The notes under the pieces were generated by a model. That model worked only from the letters and a program-made list of their open reading frames with translations, was not told where the DNA came from and searched no databases. The position numbers were made by a program, and so were the translations under genes. 64,000 bases of DNA. It comes from Streptomyces nigra (lineage in GTDB: Bacteria; Actinomycetota; Actinomycetes; Streptomycetales; Streptomycetaceae). Positions within the stretch are counted from its first letter, which is position 1, and every line of letters begins with the position of its first letter. Of the stretch, positions 50,921 through 60,559 are shown in pieces. The stretch is from assembly GCF_003074055.1 (NCBI RefSeq), contig NZ_CP029043.1:2720501-2784500 (forward strand). The letters run 5' to 3'.

Positions 50921-51411
50921 GGGCGGCCGGGGCACAGGAGCGCCCCACCGTCGAGGAGCTGCGCGAGGCGGTGGCCCGGTCGGAGTCGCTCGCCGCAGTC
51001 CTGCGTCTGCTCGGGCGCCCCGACAACGGCGGTCAGCGAATTCTCCTGCGGCGGTGGCTGTCCGAGGCCGGCATCTCGACGGCGCACTTCCTGGGCCGGG
51101 GCCATCGACGCGGGAGGCCGGGCGTGGTCCCGCTCAAGCGTCCCGAGGAAATCCTGGTCCGGCACGAGGGCGGCCGTCGGACGAGGACGGTGCTGCTGCG
51201 CCGGGCGCTGCGCGAGATCGGCGTGCCGGAGGCGTGCGCCGAGTGCGGTACGGGGCCGGAGTGGCTCGGGAAGCCGATGACCCTGGAGGTCGACCACATC
51301 AACGGCAACCCGAGCGACGACCGGCGGGAGAATCTGCGGCTACTGTGTCCCAACTGCCACGCCACCACGGCGACGTGGTGCCGGGGCGGCCGTCGCCCTT
51401 CCCCTCAATGA
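50917..51411 (+). CDS. HNH endonuclease (second of a tandem pair)
   Basis: A protein of 164 residues with a GTG start, 4-bp overlap (GTGA). The architecture matches the upstream gene: helical N-terminus (LREAVARSESLAAVLRLLG), a linker PEEILV, then CAECGTGPEW and CPNCHATT around EVDHINGNPSDDRRENLRLL. The shared blocks show the pair arose by duplication, while the N-terminal parts have diverged and may recognise different DNA. tRNA-Leu follows 32 bp later. Confidence 0.88.
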   Translation: MRAAGAQERPTVEELREAVARSESLAAVLRLLGRPDNGGQRILLRRWLSEAGISTAHFLGRGHRRGRPGVVPLKRPEEILVRHEGGRRTRTVLLRRALREIGVPEACAECGTGPEWLGKPMTLEVDHINGNPSDDRRENLRLLCPNCHATTATWCRGGRRPSPQ

Positions 51412-51443
51412 GCCGATGCACGACCGGTACGATGTGCGTGCAT

Positions 51444-51527
51444 GCGGCCGTGGCGGAATTGGCCTACGCGCAACACTTAGGATGTTGTGGGAGAAATCCC
51501 TTGAGGGTTCGAGTCCCTCCGGCCGCA
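51444..51527 (+). tRNA. tRNA-Leu (anticodon UAG)
   Basis: Acceptor arms gcggccg (51444-51450) and cggccgc (51520-51526) pair, with discriminator A at 51527. The anticodon stem CAACA/TGTTG encloses loop CTTAGGA, giving anticodon TAG for CUA codons. A long variable arm typical of Leu (gggagaaatccc) and the T-loop ggttcgagtccc follow. The 3' CCA is not encoded. CUA is rare in such GC-rich genomes. Confidence 0.95.
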
Positions 51528-51540
51528 CACCTGTGATTCG

Positions 51541-51568
51541 AAGGTCCGCCCGCTGTCGGGCGGACCTT
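51541..51568. terminator. Bidirectional terminator after tRNA-Leu
   Basis: Perfect 12-bp arms aaggtccgcccg (51541-51552) and cgggcggacctt (51557-51568), with a 4-nt loop. It serves the tRNA and the convergent rdgB gene. Confidence 0.88.
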
Positions 51569-51574
51569 CGTCGT

Positions 51575-52177
51575 TCAGCCCAGCAGTTCGCGGACCACCG
51601 GGGCCAGGGCGCGGAACGCCTTGCCTCGGTGGCTGATGGCGTTCTTCTCGGCGGGGGTGAGTTCCGCGCAGGTGCGGGTGTCGCCGTCGGGCTGGAGGAT
51701 CGGGTCGTAGCCGAAGCCGTTGGTGCCGGACGGACTGTGGCGCAAGGTGCCGTCGAGCCGGCCCTCGACGACGCGTTCGGTGCCGTCGGGGAGGGCGAGG
51801 GCGGCGGCGCAGGCGAAGTGGGCGGCTCGGTGGCGGTCGTCGATGTCGCCGAGCTGGGCGAGGAGCAGATCGAGGTTGGCCTGGTCGTCGCCGTGCTTGC
51901 CGGCCCAGCGGGCGGAGAAGATGCCGGGGGCGCCGCCGAGGACGTCGACGCAGAGGCCGGAGTCGTCGGCGACGGCGGGCAGTCCGGTGGCCTGGGCGAG
52001 GGCGTGGGCTTTGAGGAGGGCGTTCTCGGCGAAGGTGACGCCGGTTTCCTTGACGTCGGGGATCTCGGGGTAGGCGTCCGCGCCGACGAGTTCGTGGTGG
52101 AGTCCTGCGTCGGCGAGGATGGCCCGGAGTTCGGAGATCTTTCCGGCGTTGCGGGTGGCGAGGATCAGGCGGGTCAT
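51575..52177 (-). CDS. rdgB: RdgB/HAM1 non-canonical purine NTP pyrophosphatase
   Basis: A protein of 200 residues. Motifs: LATRNAGKISELR, VTFAENALLKAHALA, VADDSGLCVDVLGGAPGIFSARW-type active-site loop, SGTNGFGYDPIL and KNAISHRGKA. It hydrolyses ITP, dITP and XTP to monophosphates and keeps deaminated purines out of nucleic acids. It is the last gene of a minus-strand group with rph and a lipoprotein, the usual rph-rdgB pairing. Confidence 0.95.
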   Translation of the reverse strand: MTRLILATRNAGKISELRAILADAGLHHELVGADAYPEIPDVKETGVTFAENALLKAHALAQATGLPAVADDSGLCVDVLGGAPGIFSARWAGKHGDDQANLDLLLAQLGDIDDRHRAAHFACAAALALPDGTERVVEGRLDGTLRHSPSGTNGFGYDPILQPDGDTRTCAELTPAEKNAISHRGKAFRALAPVVRELLG

Positions 52178-52211
52178 GGCCCCCAGTATGGCGGCCTGCC
52201 GTGGGCGCCGG

Positions 52212-52616
52212 TCAGGGCGTGCAGACCTTGGTGAGTTCGCCGGCGGCGTCGGTGACGGGGCTGATGTCGGGGGTCTCGTCGCCGTTCTCGATGGCGTCGC
52301 GGACGTTGGTGACGGCCTTCTGGAGGTCGTCGACGGCCTTGTTGACGTCGGCGTCGTCGGTCTGGTCGCCGATCTCGCCGAGGTTCTTGTCGATGGAGGT
52401 GAGCGATTCCTCGAGCTGGGTGGGGTCGTCGCTCGCGTTCTCCACGGCCTGCTGGAGTTCGGTGACGCTGTCGGCGATGGCGTCGGCGGTCTTGACGCAG
52501 TCCATCGCCTTGCTGACGGCGTCGCAGCCGGTGGTGAGCCCGGTGGTGAGGGCCAGTGCCGCGACGGCTGCGGCGGCTGTGGCGATGCGGCTCCGGCGGC
52601 GTCGGCTCGTGGCCAT
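52212..52616 (-). CDS. Small secreted lipoprotein between rph and rdgB
   Basis: A protein of 134 residues. A signal peptide with twin basic start (SRRRRSR) ends in lipobox LTTGC (Cys31). The mature part is an acidic helical domain (VTELQQAVENASDDPTQLEESL, DVNKAVDDLQKAVTNVRDAI) with further Cys at ~40 and near the C-terminus (KVCTP). Family not recognised; probably a membrane-anchored extracytoplasmic protein. Confidence 0.8.
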   Translation of the reverse strand: MATSRRRRSRIATAAAAVAALALTTGLTTGCDAVSKAMDCVKTADAIADSVTELQQAVENASDDPTQLEESLTSIDKNLGEIGDQTDDADVNKAVDDLQKAVTNVRDAIENGDETPDISPVTDAAGELTKVCTP

Positions 52617-52761
52617 GGTGGTCGTTCCCCTCCCTGCGCGGGCCTCGCGGGCCCCCGTGCACTGGCCGGGCGCACAGCGGTGTGCCGTACGCCCGTACCC
52701 GTAGTGACGCCGGGGAGGGCGGTGCGGTTGCCCGGGCCGGCCCGGTGTCTTGGTTTGTTCT

Positions 52762-53508
<747 letters not shown>

Positions 53509-53531
53509 GGCCCGAGCCTAGCGGGACGGGC

Positions 53532-53563
53532 GAAGGGCCCTTCCCACCTGGGGAGGGCCCTTC
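53532..53563 (-). terminator. nagF terminator
   Basis: 9-bp arms gaagggccc (53532-53540) and gggcccttc (53555-53563), extended by ccc/ggg with a bulge. It lies downstream of nagF on the minus strand and upstream of rph. Confidence 0.75.
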
Positions 53564-53594
53564 AGGGGGTGAAGCCGGGGACGATGCCCGCGCT

Positions 53595-53828
53595 TCACAT
53601 CATGTCTTCGATCTCCGCGGCGATCGGGTCCGCGTCGGTGCCGATGACGACCTGGATGGCGGTGCCCATCTTGACGACGCCGTGGGCGCCCGCGGCCTTG
53701 AGGGCGGCCTCGTCGACGAGCGAGGCGTCGCTGACCTCGGTGCGGAGACGGGTGATGCAGCCCTCGATCTCCTCGATGTTGTCGATGCCGCCGAGCCCGG
53801 CGACGATCTTCTCAGCCTTGCTGGCCAT
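53595..53828 (-). CDS. nagF: PTS EIIB component for N-acetylglucosamine (NagF)
   Basis: A protein of 77 residues. The EIIB domain of the Glc/GlcNAc family has its phosphorylation-site Cys24 in IEGCITRLR, and ends AAEIEDMM. It passes phosphate from EIIA (Crr) to GlcNAc entering through the NagE permeases. It is divergent from nagE1 with a dre-like operator between them, matching the streptomycete nagF-nagE1-nagE2 arrangement. Confidence 0.92.
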   Translation of the reverse strand: MASKAEKIVAGLGGIDNIEEIEGCITRLRTEVSDASLVDEAALKAAGAHGVVKMGTAIQVVIGTDADPIAAEIEDMM

Positions 53829-53946
53829 GTTGCCTCTCCCTGATCCGAACCGCTTGGTCGCAGTAACCCACAGTTGGCCCATCTTCGCGAGCGGTCGTGC
53901 CGTCTGTGTCGAAGGATGGCCTTCACGACAGCGGAACCGTCCGTCG

Positions 53947-53962
53947 ACTGGTCTACACCACC
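53947..53962. promoter_or_regulatory. dre operator (DasR) between nagF and nagE1
   Basis: actggtctacaccacc differs in few positions from the DasR-responsive element ACTGGTCTAGACCACT. It is placed 44 bp before nagE1 and 118 bp before nagF. DasR would repress both until GlcNAc-6-P or GlcN-6-P accumulates. Confidence 0.85.
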
Positions 53963-54005
53963 AGGGGGACGCCCGACAAACCGCCCACTGACGACAGGGG
54001 TTCGG

Positions 54006-55295
54006 ATGACTGCCGACAGTACGGTCAGCCCCGGGCGGGCCCGTTGGAACAGGCTGTTCCAGGGGCTGCAGAAGATGGGGCGCAGTCTTCAGCTGCCGAT
54101 CGCGGTGCTGCCGGCCGCGGGCATCCTGAACCGGCTGGGGCAGCCGGATGTGTTCGGGGACGACGGTCTGGGGTGGACCGATGTCTCGCGGGTGATGGTG
54201 GGGGCGGGCAGCGCGCTGCTGGACGGTTCGCTGGGGCTGCCGCTGCTGTTCTGTGTGGGTGTGGCCATCGGCATGGCGAAGAAGTCGGACGGGTCGACGG
54301 CGCTGGCGGCGGTGGCGGGGTTCCTCGTCTACTACACGGTGCTGCGGCAGTTCCCGGACGACTGTCCGGAGGGGTCGAAGGCGGTCCCGAACGTGGGCTG
54401 TCAGTTGCAGGACGGCTCGGTGACGGTCTTCGAGTTCCAGAATCCGGGGGTGTTCGGCGGCATCGTGATGGGGCTGCTCTCGGCGTTCTTCTGGGCGCGG
54501 TTCCACCGGACGAAGCTGGTGGACTGGCTGGGCTTCTTCAACGGCCGCCGGCTGGTGCCGATCATCATGGCGTTCGTGGCGATCGTGTTCGCGGCGCTGT
54601 GTCTGTGGGTGTGGCCGCCGATCGGTGACGCGCTGGAGAGCTTCAGCGACTGGATGACGGGTCTGGGGGCGTGGGGCGCGGGTGTCTTCGGGATCGCGAA
54701 CCGTGCGCTGCTGGTGGTGGGGCTGCACCAGTTCCTGAACGTGCCCATCTGGTTCCAGTTCGGCACGTTCACGACGCCGGATGGCCGGGTGGTGCACGGC
54801 GACATCAACATGTTCCTGGCGGGCGACCCGGACGCCGGCCAGTTCACCTCGGGGTTCTTCCCGATCATGATGTTCGCGCTGCCGGCGGCGGCGCTGGCCA
54901 TCACGCACTGCGCCCGCCCGCAGCGCCGCAAGGAGGTCGGCGGTCTGATGCTGTCGGTGGCGCTGACGTCGTTCGTCACCGGGATCACCGAGCCGATCGA
55001 GTACTCGTTCCTGTTCGTGGCACCGCTGCTGTACGCGGTGCACGCGCTGCTGACGGGTGTGTCGATGGCGGTGACGTGGGGGCTGGGGGTGCACGACGGG
55101 TTCAGCTTCTCGGCGGGGCTGATCGACTACGTCATCAACTGGAATCTGGCGACGAGACCGTGGGCGATCATCCCGATCGGGTTGTGCTTCGCCGTCGTCT
55201 ACTACGCGATCTTCCGGTTCGCGATCACCAGGTTCGACCTGAAGACGCCGGGCCGGGAGGCGGAAGAGGAAGTGGAGGACGTCACCAAGGTCTGA
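54006..55295 (+). CDS. nagE1: PTS EIIC permease NagE1
   Basis: A protein of 429 residues with ~10 membrane segments. The EIIC (Glc family) domain shows LQLPIAVLPAAGILNRLGQ, FFNGRRLVPIIMAF, LHQFLNVPIWFQFG and GITEPIEYSFLFVAPLLYA (the conserved GITEPIE motif). A short C-terminal tail (EAEEEVEDVTKV) follows; no IIA or IIB domain is fused, so it needs the separate NagF. Its paralogue NagE2 follows on the same strand after a second operator, which suggests independent control. Confidence 0.92.
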   Translation: MTADSTVSPGRARWNRLFQGLQKMGRSLQLPIAVLPAAGILNRLGQPDVFGDDGLGWTDVSRVMVGAGSALLDGSLGLPLLFCVGVAIGMAKKSDGSTALAAVAGFLVYYTVLRQFPDDCPEGSKAVPNVGCQLQDGSVTVFEFQNPGVFGGIVMGLLSAFFWARFHRTKLVDWLGFFNGRRLVPIIMAFVAIVFAALCLWVWPPIGDALESFSDWMTGLGAWGAGVFGIANRALLVVGLHQFLNVPIWFQFGTFTTPDGRVVHGDINMFLAGDPDAGQFTSGFFPIMMFALPAAALAITHCARPQRRKEVGGLMLSVALTSFVTGITEPIEYSFLFVAPLLYAVHALLTGVSMAVTWGLGVHDGFSFSAGLIDYVINWNLATRPWAIIPIGLCFAVVYYAIFRFAITRFDLKTPGREAEEEVEDVTKV

Positions 55296-55407
55296 GGCGC
55301 CGGACGAAGGCCACGGGGGGCCTCCGCAAAGCTCCGAACAAGGCCTCATAACGGTCCGGGCAACGCTCGGGAATCGCGGGTTCCTTATCGCACCTTCATC
55401 GTGTACA

Positions 55408-55440
55408 ACAGGTCTACACCACTGAGTGGTGTAGACCACC
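55408..55440. promoter_or_regulatory. Double, mirrored dre operator upstream of nagE2
   Basis: Two dre-like sites face each other (55408-55423 and 55425-55440). They form a perfect 13-bp inverted repeat, ggtctacaccact (55411-55423) and agtggtgtagacc (55425-55437), around one G. The block ends 18 bp before the nagE2 start, overlapping the RBS-proximal leader, so it could act on DNA and, as a hairpin, on the mRNA. Confidence 0.85.
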
Positions 55441-55458
55441 ACCCGATGGAGGAAGTCT

Positions 55459-56712
55459 ATGAGCACCGCCACCTCGCCAACGGCGGCCCCCACGAAGAAG
55501 TGGGGATCAGGCCTGATCCAGGGCCTTCAGAAGGTCGGCCGCAGCCTTCAGCTCCCGATCGCCGTGCTGCCGGCCGCCGGTCTGCTGCTCCGCTTCGGCC
55601 AGCCCGACGTGTTCGGCAAGGACGGACTCGGCTGGGACAAGGTCGCCGCCGTGTTCGCCACCGCGGGCGGTGCGATCTTCGACAACCTCCCGATGCTGTT
55701 CTGCATCGGTGTCGCGATCGGCTTCGCGAAGAAGGCCGACGGCTCCACCGCGCTGGCCGCGCTGGTCGGCTTCCTGGTCTACAGCAACGTGCTGAAGGCG
55801 TTCCCCGTCACCGAGGCGAAGGTCCAGGCCGGCGAGGACATAGCCGCGACGTACAACAACCCCGGTGTCCTCGGCGGCATCATCATGGGTCTGCTGGCCG
55901 CCGTGCTGTGGCAGCGCTACCACCGCAAGAAGCTGGTGGACTGGCTGGGCTTCTTCAACGGCCGCCGGCTCGTGCCGATCATCATGGCCTTCGTCGGCAC
56001 CGCGATGGGTGTCTTCTTCGGCCTGGTCTGGGAGCCGATCGGTGAGGTCATCTCCGACTTCGGCGAGTGGATGACCGGTCTCGGCGCCGTCGGCGCGGGT
56101 CTGTTCGGTCTGATCAACCGCGCGCTGATCCCGGTCGGCATGCACCAGTTCGTGAACACCGTCTCCTGGTTCCAGCTGGGCGACTTCACGAACGCCGCCG
56201 GTGACGTCGTCCACGGTGACCTGAACCGCTTCTTCGCCGGTGACCCGACCGCCGGTCAGTTCATGTCCGGCTTCTTCCCGATCATGATGTTCGGCCTGCC
56301 GGCCGCCGCCATCGCCATCGCGCACAGCGCCCGTCCCGAGCGCCGCAAGGCCGTGATGGGCATGATGATCTCGCTGGCGCTGACCTCCTTCGTGACCGGT
56401 GTGACCGAGCCGATCGAGTTCGCGTTCATGTTCATCGCGCCGGTGCTGTACGTGATCCACGCGGTGCTCACCGCCCTGTCGATGGCGATCACCTGGGCGC
56501 TCGGTGTCCACGCGGGCTTCACCTTCTCGGCGGGCTTCATCGACTACTTCCTGAACTGGAACCTGGCGACCAAGCCCTGGCTGATCATCCCGATCGGTCT
56601 CGTCTTCGCCGCGATCTACTACTCCGTCTTCCGCTTCGCCATCACGAAGTGGAACCTCCCCACCCCGGGCCGCGAGCCCGAGGAGGAGATCGAGGACCTC
56701 ACCAAGGCGTGA
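55459..56712 (+). CDS. nagE2: PTS EIIC permease NagE2 (GlcNAc)
   Basis: A protein of 417 residues, ATG with GGAGGA 7 nt upstream. EIIC motifs as in NagE1: LQLPIAVLPAAGLLLRFGQ, FFNGRRLVPIIMAF, MHQFVNTVSWFQLG and GVTEPIEFAFMFIAPVLYV. It lacks fused IIA/IIB domains. In S. coelicolor NagE2 is the main GlcNAc transporter. Codon use is more uniform and C-ending than in nagE1, consistent with higher expression. A strong terminator follows. Confidence 0.94.
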   Translation: MSTATSPTAAPTKKWGSGLIQGLQKVGRSLQLPIAVLPAAGLLLRFGQPDVFGKDGLGWDKVAAVFATAGGAIFDNLPMLFCIGVAIGFAKKADGSTALAALVGFLVYSNVLKAFPVTEAKVQAGEDIAATYNNPGVLGGIIMGLLAAVLWQRYHRKKLVDWLGFFNGRRLVPIIMAFVGTAMGVFFGLVWEPIGEVISDFGEWMTGLGAVGAGLFGLINRALIPVGMHQFVNTVSWFQLGDFTNAAGDVVHGDLNRFFAGDPTAGQFMSGFFPIMMFGLPAAAIAIAHSARPERRKAVMGMMISLALTSFVTGVTEPIEFAFMFIAPVLYVIHAVLTALSMAITWALGVHAGFTFSAGFIDYFLNWNLATKPWLIIPIGLVFAAIYYSVFRFAITKWNLPTPGREPEEEIEDLTKA

Positions 56713-56726
56713 CCCCGACGGCATGA

Positions 56727-56763
56727 CGAAGGCCCCGGAACTCTCACGGTTCCGGGGCCTTCG
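56727..56763. terminator. Terminator after nagE2 (bidirectional)
   Basis: Perfect 14-bp arms cgaaggccccggaa (56727-56740) and ttccggggccttcg (56750-56763). It separates nagE2 from the convergent MBL gene. Confidence 0.9.
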
Positions 56764-56774
56764 CCGTACGGTCC

Positions 56775-57527
56775 TCAGATCTCGTACGTCCGGCCGGGCG
56801 CCGCCAGCGACACCGGGCCGTCGTAGACCTCGCGGGCGTCGGCGAGGTTGACCTCGGGGTTCGTCCACGGCGGGATGTGGGTGAGGACCAGGTGCCGGGC
56901 GCCCGCGCGGGCCGCCGACTGCCCCGCCTCGCGACCGTTGAGGTGCAGGTCGGGGATGCTCTCCTTGCCGTGCGTGAAAGCCGCCTCGCACAGGAACAGG
57001 TCGGCGTCGCGGGCGAGTTCGTCCAGGGCGGTGCTGATGCCGGTGTCACCGGAGTAGGTCAGCACCCGGCCGCCGTGCTCGATCCGGATGCCGTACGCCT
57101 CCACCGGGTGGGCCACGCGTTCGGTGTGCACCGTGAACGGGCCGATGTCGAAGGTGGACGGCTTGACCGTGTGGAAGTCGAAGACCTCGCTCATCGACGA
57201 CGCGGTGGGGGTGTCGGCGTAGGCGGTGGTCAGCCGGTGCTCGGTGCCCTCGGGGCCGTAGACCGGGATGGGCTCGCAGCGCCCGCCGTCGTGCCGGTAG
57301 TAGCGCGCCACGAAGTACGCGCACATGTCGATGCAGTGGTCGGCGTGCAGGTGGCTGAGGTAGATCGCGTCGAGGTCGTAGAGACCGCAGTGGCGCTGCA
57401 GCTCGCCCAGGGCGCCGTTGCCCATGTCGAGGAGCAGCCGGAAGCCGTCGGCCTCTACGAGGTAGCTCGAGCAGGCCGATTCCGCGGACGGGAACGACCC
57501 CGAGCAGCCGACGACGGTGAGCTTCAT
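56775..57527 (-). CDS. MBL-fold metallo-hydrolase
   Basis: A protein of 250 residues. Zinc-binding motif HLHADHC (~65-71), metal Asp in LTYSGDTGISTAL, His in RVAHPVEAYG and a late LTHIPPWTNP. Length and motifs place it in the RNase Z / cyclic-phosphodiesterase-like or phosphoribosyl-cyclic-phosphate-like MBL group; substrate unresolved. The start MKLTVVGCSGSFPS at 57527 is typical of the family. It is cytoplasmic. Confidence 0.88.
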   Translation of the reverse strand: MKLTVVGCSGSFPSAESACSSYLVEADGFRLLLDMGNGALGELQRHCGLYDLDAIYLSHLHADHCIDMCAYFVARYYRHDGGRCEPIPVYGPEGTEHRLTTAYADTPTASSMSEVFDFHTVKPSTFDIGPFTVHTERVAHPVEAYGIRIEHGGRVLTYSGDTGISTALDELARDADLFLCEAAFTHGKESIPDLHLNGREAGQSAARAGARHLVLTHIPPWTNPEVNLADAREVYDGPVSLAAPGRTYEI

Positions 57528-57834
57528 GAGCCAGAAACCTCCGCTGGCGGGAAATCCGGAAGATCGGGGATGGGGGCGTCGGGGGTCGTGCGGTTCGTCG
57601 AGCGTAAGGCGCAAAACCTCCGGTCGCTCCTCCGCACAGCTCTGTTGTGGGCGAACTCACCTGACAGACGCTGCCATCCGGGTTACAGCACGCGCAGCCG
57701 TTCGATCAAGGTCCAGCCGCAGTGCGTGTCCATGCCCATGGGGCACCTCCCGGGGCTGCACCAACCGTCCCCGTCTCTCCGCCTCCGGAGTCCGGACCCG
57801 GCGGTAGGTGTGCGGCGCCGGTACCTTCGGGCGT
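57528..57834. other. 307-bp intergenic region between the MBL gene and the next operon
   Basis: No confident gene is seen here. On the minus strand a tiny frame at 57739-57683 (18 residues, MGMDTHCGWTLIERLRVL, TAA stop) has GGGAGG 7 nt upstream. It might be a leader peptide of the MBL gene, but nothing else supports it. Confidence 0.35.
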
Positions 57835-57972
57835 ATGGACATGTCATGGTGGCCGGCGCTCGGTGTGGTCGTGGTGCTCGCGCTGGTCGCCGCCGTGGTG
57901 GACGGCTGGGGGCGGGGCCGCAGGCCGCGGCGGGGAGACCGGCGGCCGGACCGGGAGGGGGAGGCGGAGTGA
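57835..57972 (+). CDS. Small single-pass membrane protein
   Basis: A protein of 45 residues, MDMSWWPALGVVVVLALVAA... with one membrane helix (~residues 6-22) and a charged Arg/Glu-rich tail. Its stop overlaps the GTG of the next gene (GTGA), which supports translation. Function unknown. Confidence 0.55.
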   Translation: MDMSWWPALGVVVVLALVAAVVDGWGRGRRPRRGDRRPDREGEAE

Positions 57973-58385
57973 AGTCGGTCGCCGAGATCCTCGGGCACTT
58001 CGACGGGCGGGGGCGCGTCGAGATCACCCTTCGCGGCCTGCGCGTCGCGCGCGCGGGCCGGGTCGGGGCGATCGCGTACGAGTTGGGCTACGCCCTGCAC
58101 TCCAGGGATGTCCGCAGCAAGAACGTGGTGCGGCTGCACTTCGTCCGGGACGACGACCCCCTGGCCCGCAGACGTGCCGAGGAGACACGGGCCCGGGTCT
58201 CGGCGGGTGGGCCGCCCTTGTGGCCCGAGGGGGCCCGCCGGCCCGGCCCGCCTCCGCCCCCGCAGCCGCCTCCGCCCCTGCCTCCGTATCTCCGCGCGGG
58301 CGACCTGCGCGGCCGCTGGGACGACGGGGCCACCCGCGCTCGCGCCCTTCCGGGCGGCGCGGGTGGCCTCGGGTGTGACCGGTGA
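57969..58385 (+). CDS. Conserved-looking hypothetical protein with Pro-rich tail
   Basis: A protein of 138 residues from a GTG overlapping the previous stop. The first ~75 residues (SVAEILGHFDGRGRVEITLRG, IAYELGYALHSRDVRSKNVVRLHFVRDD) look like a compact alpha/beta domain. The remainder is Pro/Gly/Arg-rich low complexity and may be poorly constrained. Family not recognised. Confidence 0.6.
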   Translation: MKSVAEILGHFDGRGRVEITLRGLRVARAGRVGAIAYELGYALHSRDVRSKNVVRLHFVRDDDPLARRRAEETRARVSAGGPPLWPEGARRPGPPPPPQPPPPLPPYLRAGDLRGRWDDGATRARALPGGAGGLGCDR

Positions 58386-58397
58386 TCGTGAGGGCGG

Positions 58398-59632
<1,235 letters not shown>

Positions 59633-59747
59633 GGGTCGGGGCTCCTGTCGGGAGTAGTCGGTCGGGGGCGCGCGGCAGCGCAGGGACAGCCGTGGGTGTG
59701 TGAGTGCGGCGCCGCGGCGCACGGCCGTACGGCGGCAGGGTGTCGCG

Positions 59748-59843
59748 TCAACAGATGGCGCTGGCGAGCCTGCACAGGTCGACGTGCAGCCGCGCCACGA
59801 GCAGCATGCCCGGCGTCTTCCCGCTCACGTCGTGGAGAACCAT
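59748..59843 (-). CDS. Putative leader peptide (RLHVDLCR-type) upstream of cysO-cysM
   Basis: A 31-codon frame starting MVLHDVSGKTPG and ending ARLHVDLCRLASAIC. The (R)HVDLxR..SAxC pattern is that of the short streptomycete leader peptides found before sulfur-assimilation genes. It has two Cys codons, the last sense codon being Cys, and ends 115 nt before cysO. This suggests ribosome-mediated control by Cys-tRNA supply. GC-rich inverted sequences occur between it and cysO, but I could not define a clean antiterminator pair. Confidence 0.75.
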   Translation of the reverse strand: MVLHDVSGKTPGMLLVARLHVDLCRLASAIC

Positions 59844-59977
59844 GGGGTCATCGTATCGATTCCCGGTCCGGGTCCTGGAATGTGATCCCACATCGCGGAC
59901 GGTCGCGGGCCGCGTGGTGAGACCGGGCCGCCCGGACGGCCCCGCGGGGGGTCTGTCGGACGGCATCCGCGGCCGGG

Positions 59978-60400
59978 TCAGTAGGACTCGACGATCTTGA
60001 CCTCCTCCTCCGTGACCTCGCCCTCGAGGATGCGGAAGGAGCGGAACTGGAACTCGCCGAGGCCGTCGGTGTCCGCCGTGGAGACGAGCACGTAGTGGGC
60101 GTCGGGCTCGTTCGCGTAGGAGATGTCGGTGCGCGAGGGGTAGGCCTCGGTGGCGGTGTGCGAGTGGTAGACGATCACCGGCTCCTCGTCGCGGTCGTCC
60201 ATGTCGCGGTAGAGCTTGAGCAGGTCGCCGGAGTCGAACTCGTAGAACGTGGGGGACATCGCCGCGTTCAGCATCGGGATGAAGCGTTCGGGGCGGTCCG
60301 AGCCGGCCGGGCCCGCGACGACTCCGCAGGCCTCGTCCGGGTGGTCCTTGCGGGCGTGGGCGACGATCTGGTCGACGAGTGCCTGGGTGATGGTCAGCAT
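59978..60400 (-). CDS. mec: JAMM/MPN+ zinc protease (Mec-like, M67 family)
   Basis: A protein of 140 residues. The JAMM signature is complete: Glu23 in DEACGVVAG, then HSHTATEAYPSRTD giving His79, His81 and Asp92. In mycobacteria Mec+ releases cysteine from CysO-Cys. Here the CysO ends GG-Met-Ala, so the enzyme may also mature the carrier. It sits upstream of the leader peptide and cysO on the same strand. Confidence 0.92.
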   Translation of the reverse strand: MLTITQALVDQIVAHARKDHPDEACGVVAGPAGSDRPERFIPMLNAAMSPTFYEFDSGDLLKLYRDMDDRDEEPVIVYHSHTATEAYPSRTDISYANEPDAHYVLVSTADTDGLGEFQFRSFRILEGEVTEEEVKIVESY

Positions 60401-60420
60401 GCGGCCAGGATAAGCAGAGG

Positions 60421-60455
60421 GGCCGCCCCGTACCGAGGGATGGTACGGAGCGGCC
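60421..60455 (-). terminator. Terminator of the amino-acid permease gene
   Basis: Arms ggccgc + ccgtacc (60421-60434) and ggtacgg + gcggcc (60442-60455) pair with one mismatch and a 7-nt loop. Confidence 0.7.
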
Positions 60456-60559
60456 CACATGCCGGACGTGCGGTCACGTCCCGGGGGGCGTGGACGTCCT
60501 GAGCGGCGGCCGCGCGGGGCACCACGAGTGCTCCCCGCGGCCGGACGTCCGCGCCGGGA

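Noticed and set aside
51444..51527. tRNA-Leu as integration site of a mobile element
   Set aside because: Genes on both sides are ordinary chromosomal genes, and no duplicated tRNA 3' end was seen.
54006..56712. nagE1/nagE2 as a recent tandem duplication of interest
   Set aside because: The two permeases have diverged substantially and the arrangement is standard in streptomycetes.
57683..57739. 18-residue peptide upstream of the MBL gene
   Set aside because: RBS and stop are present, but the length, lack of a known pattern and lack of comparison data do not justify a gene call.
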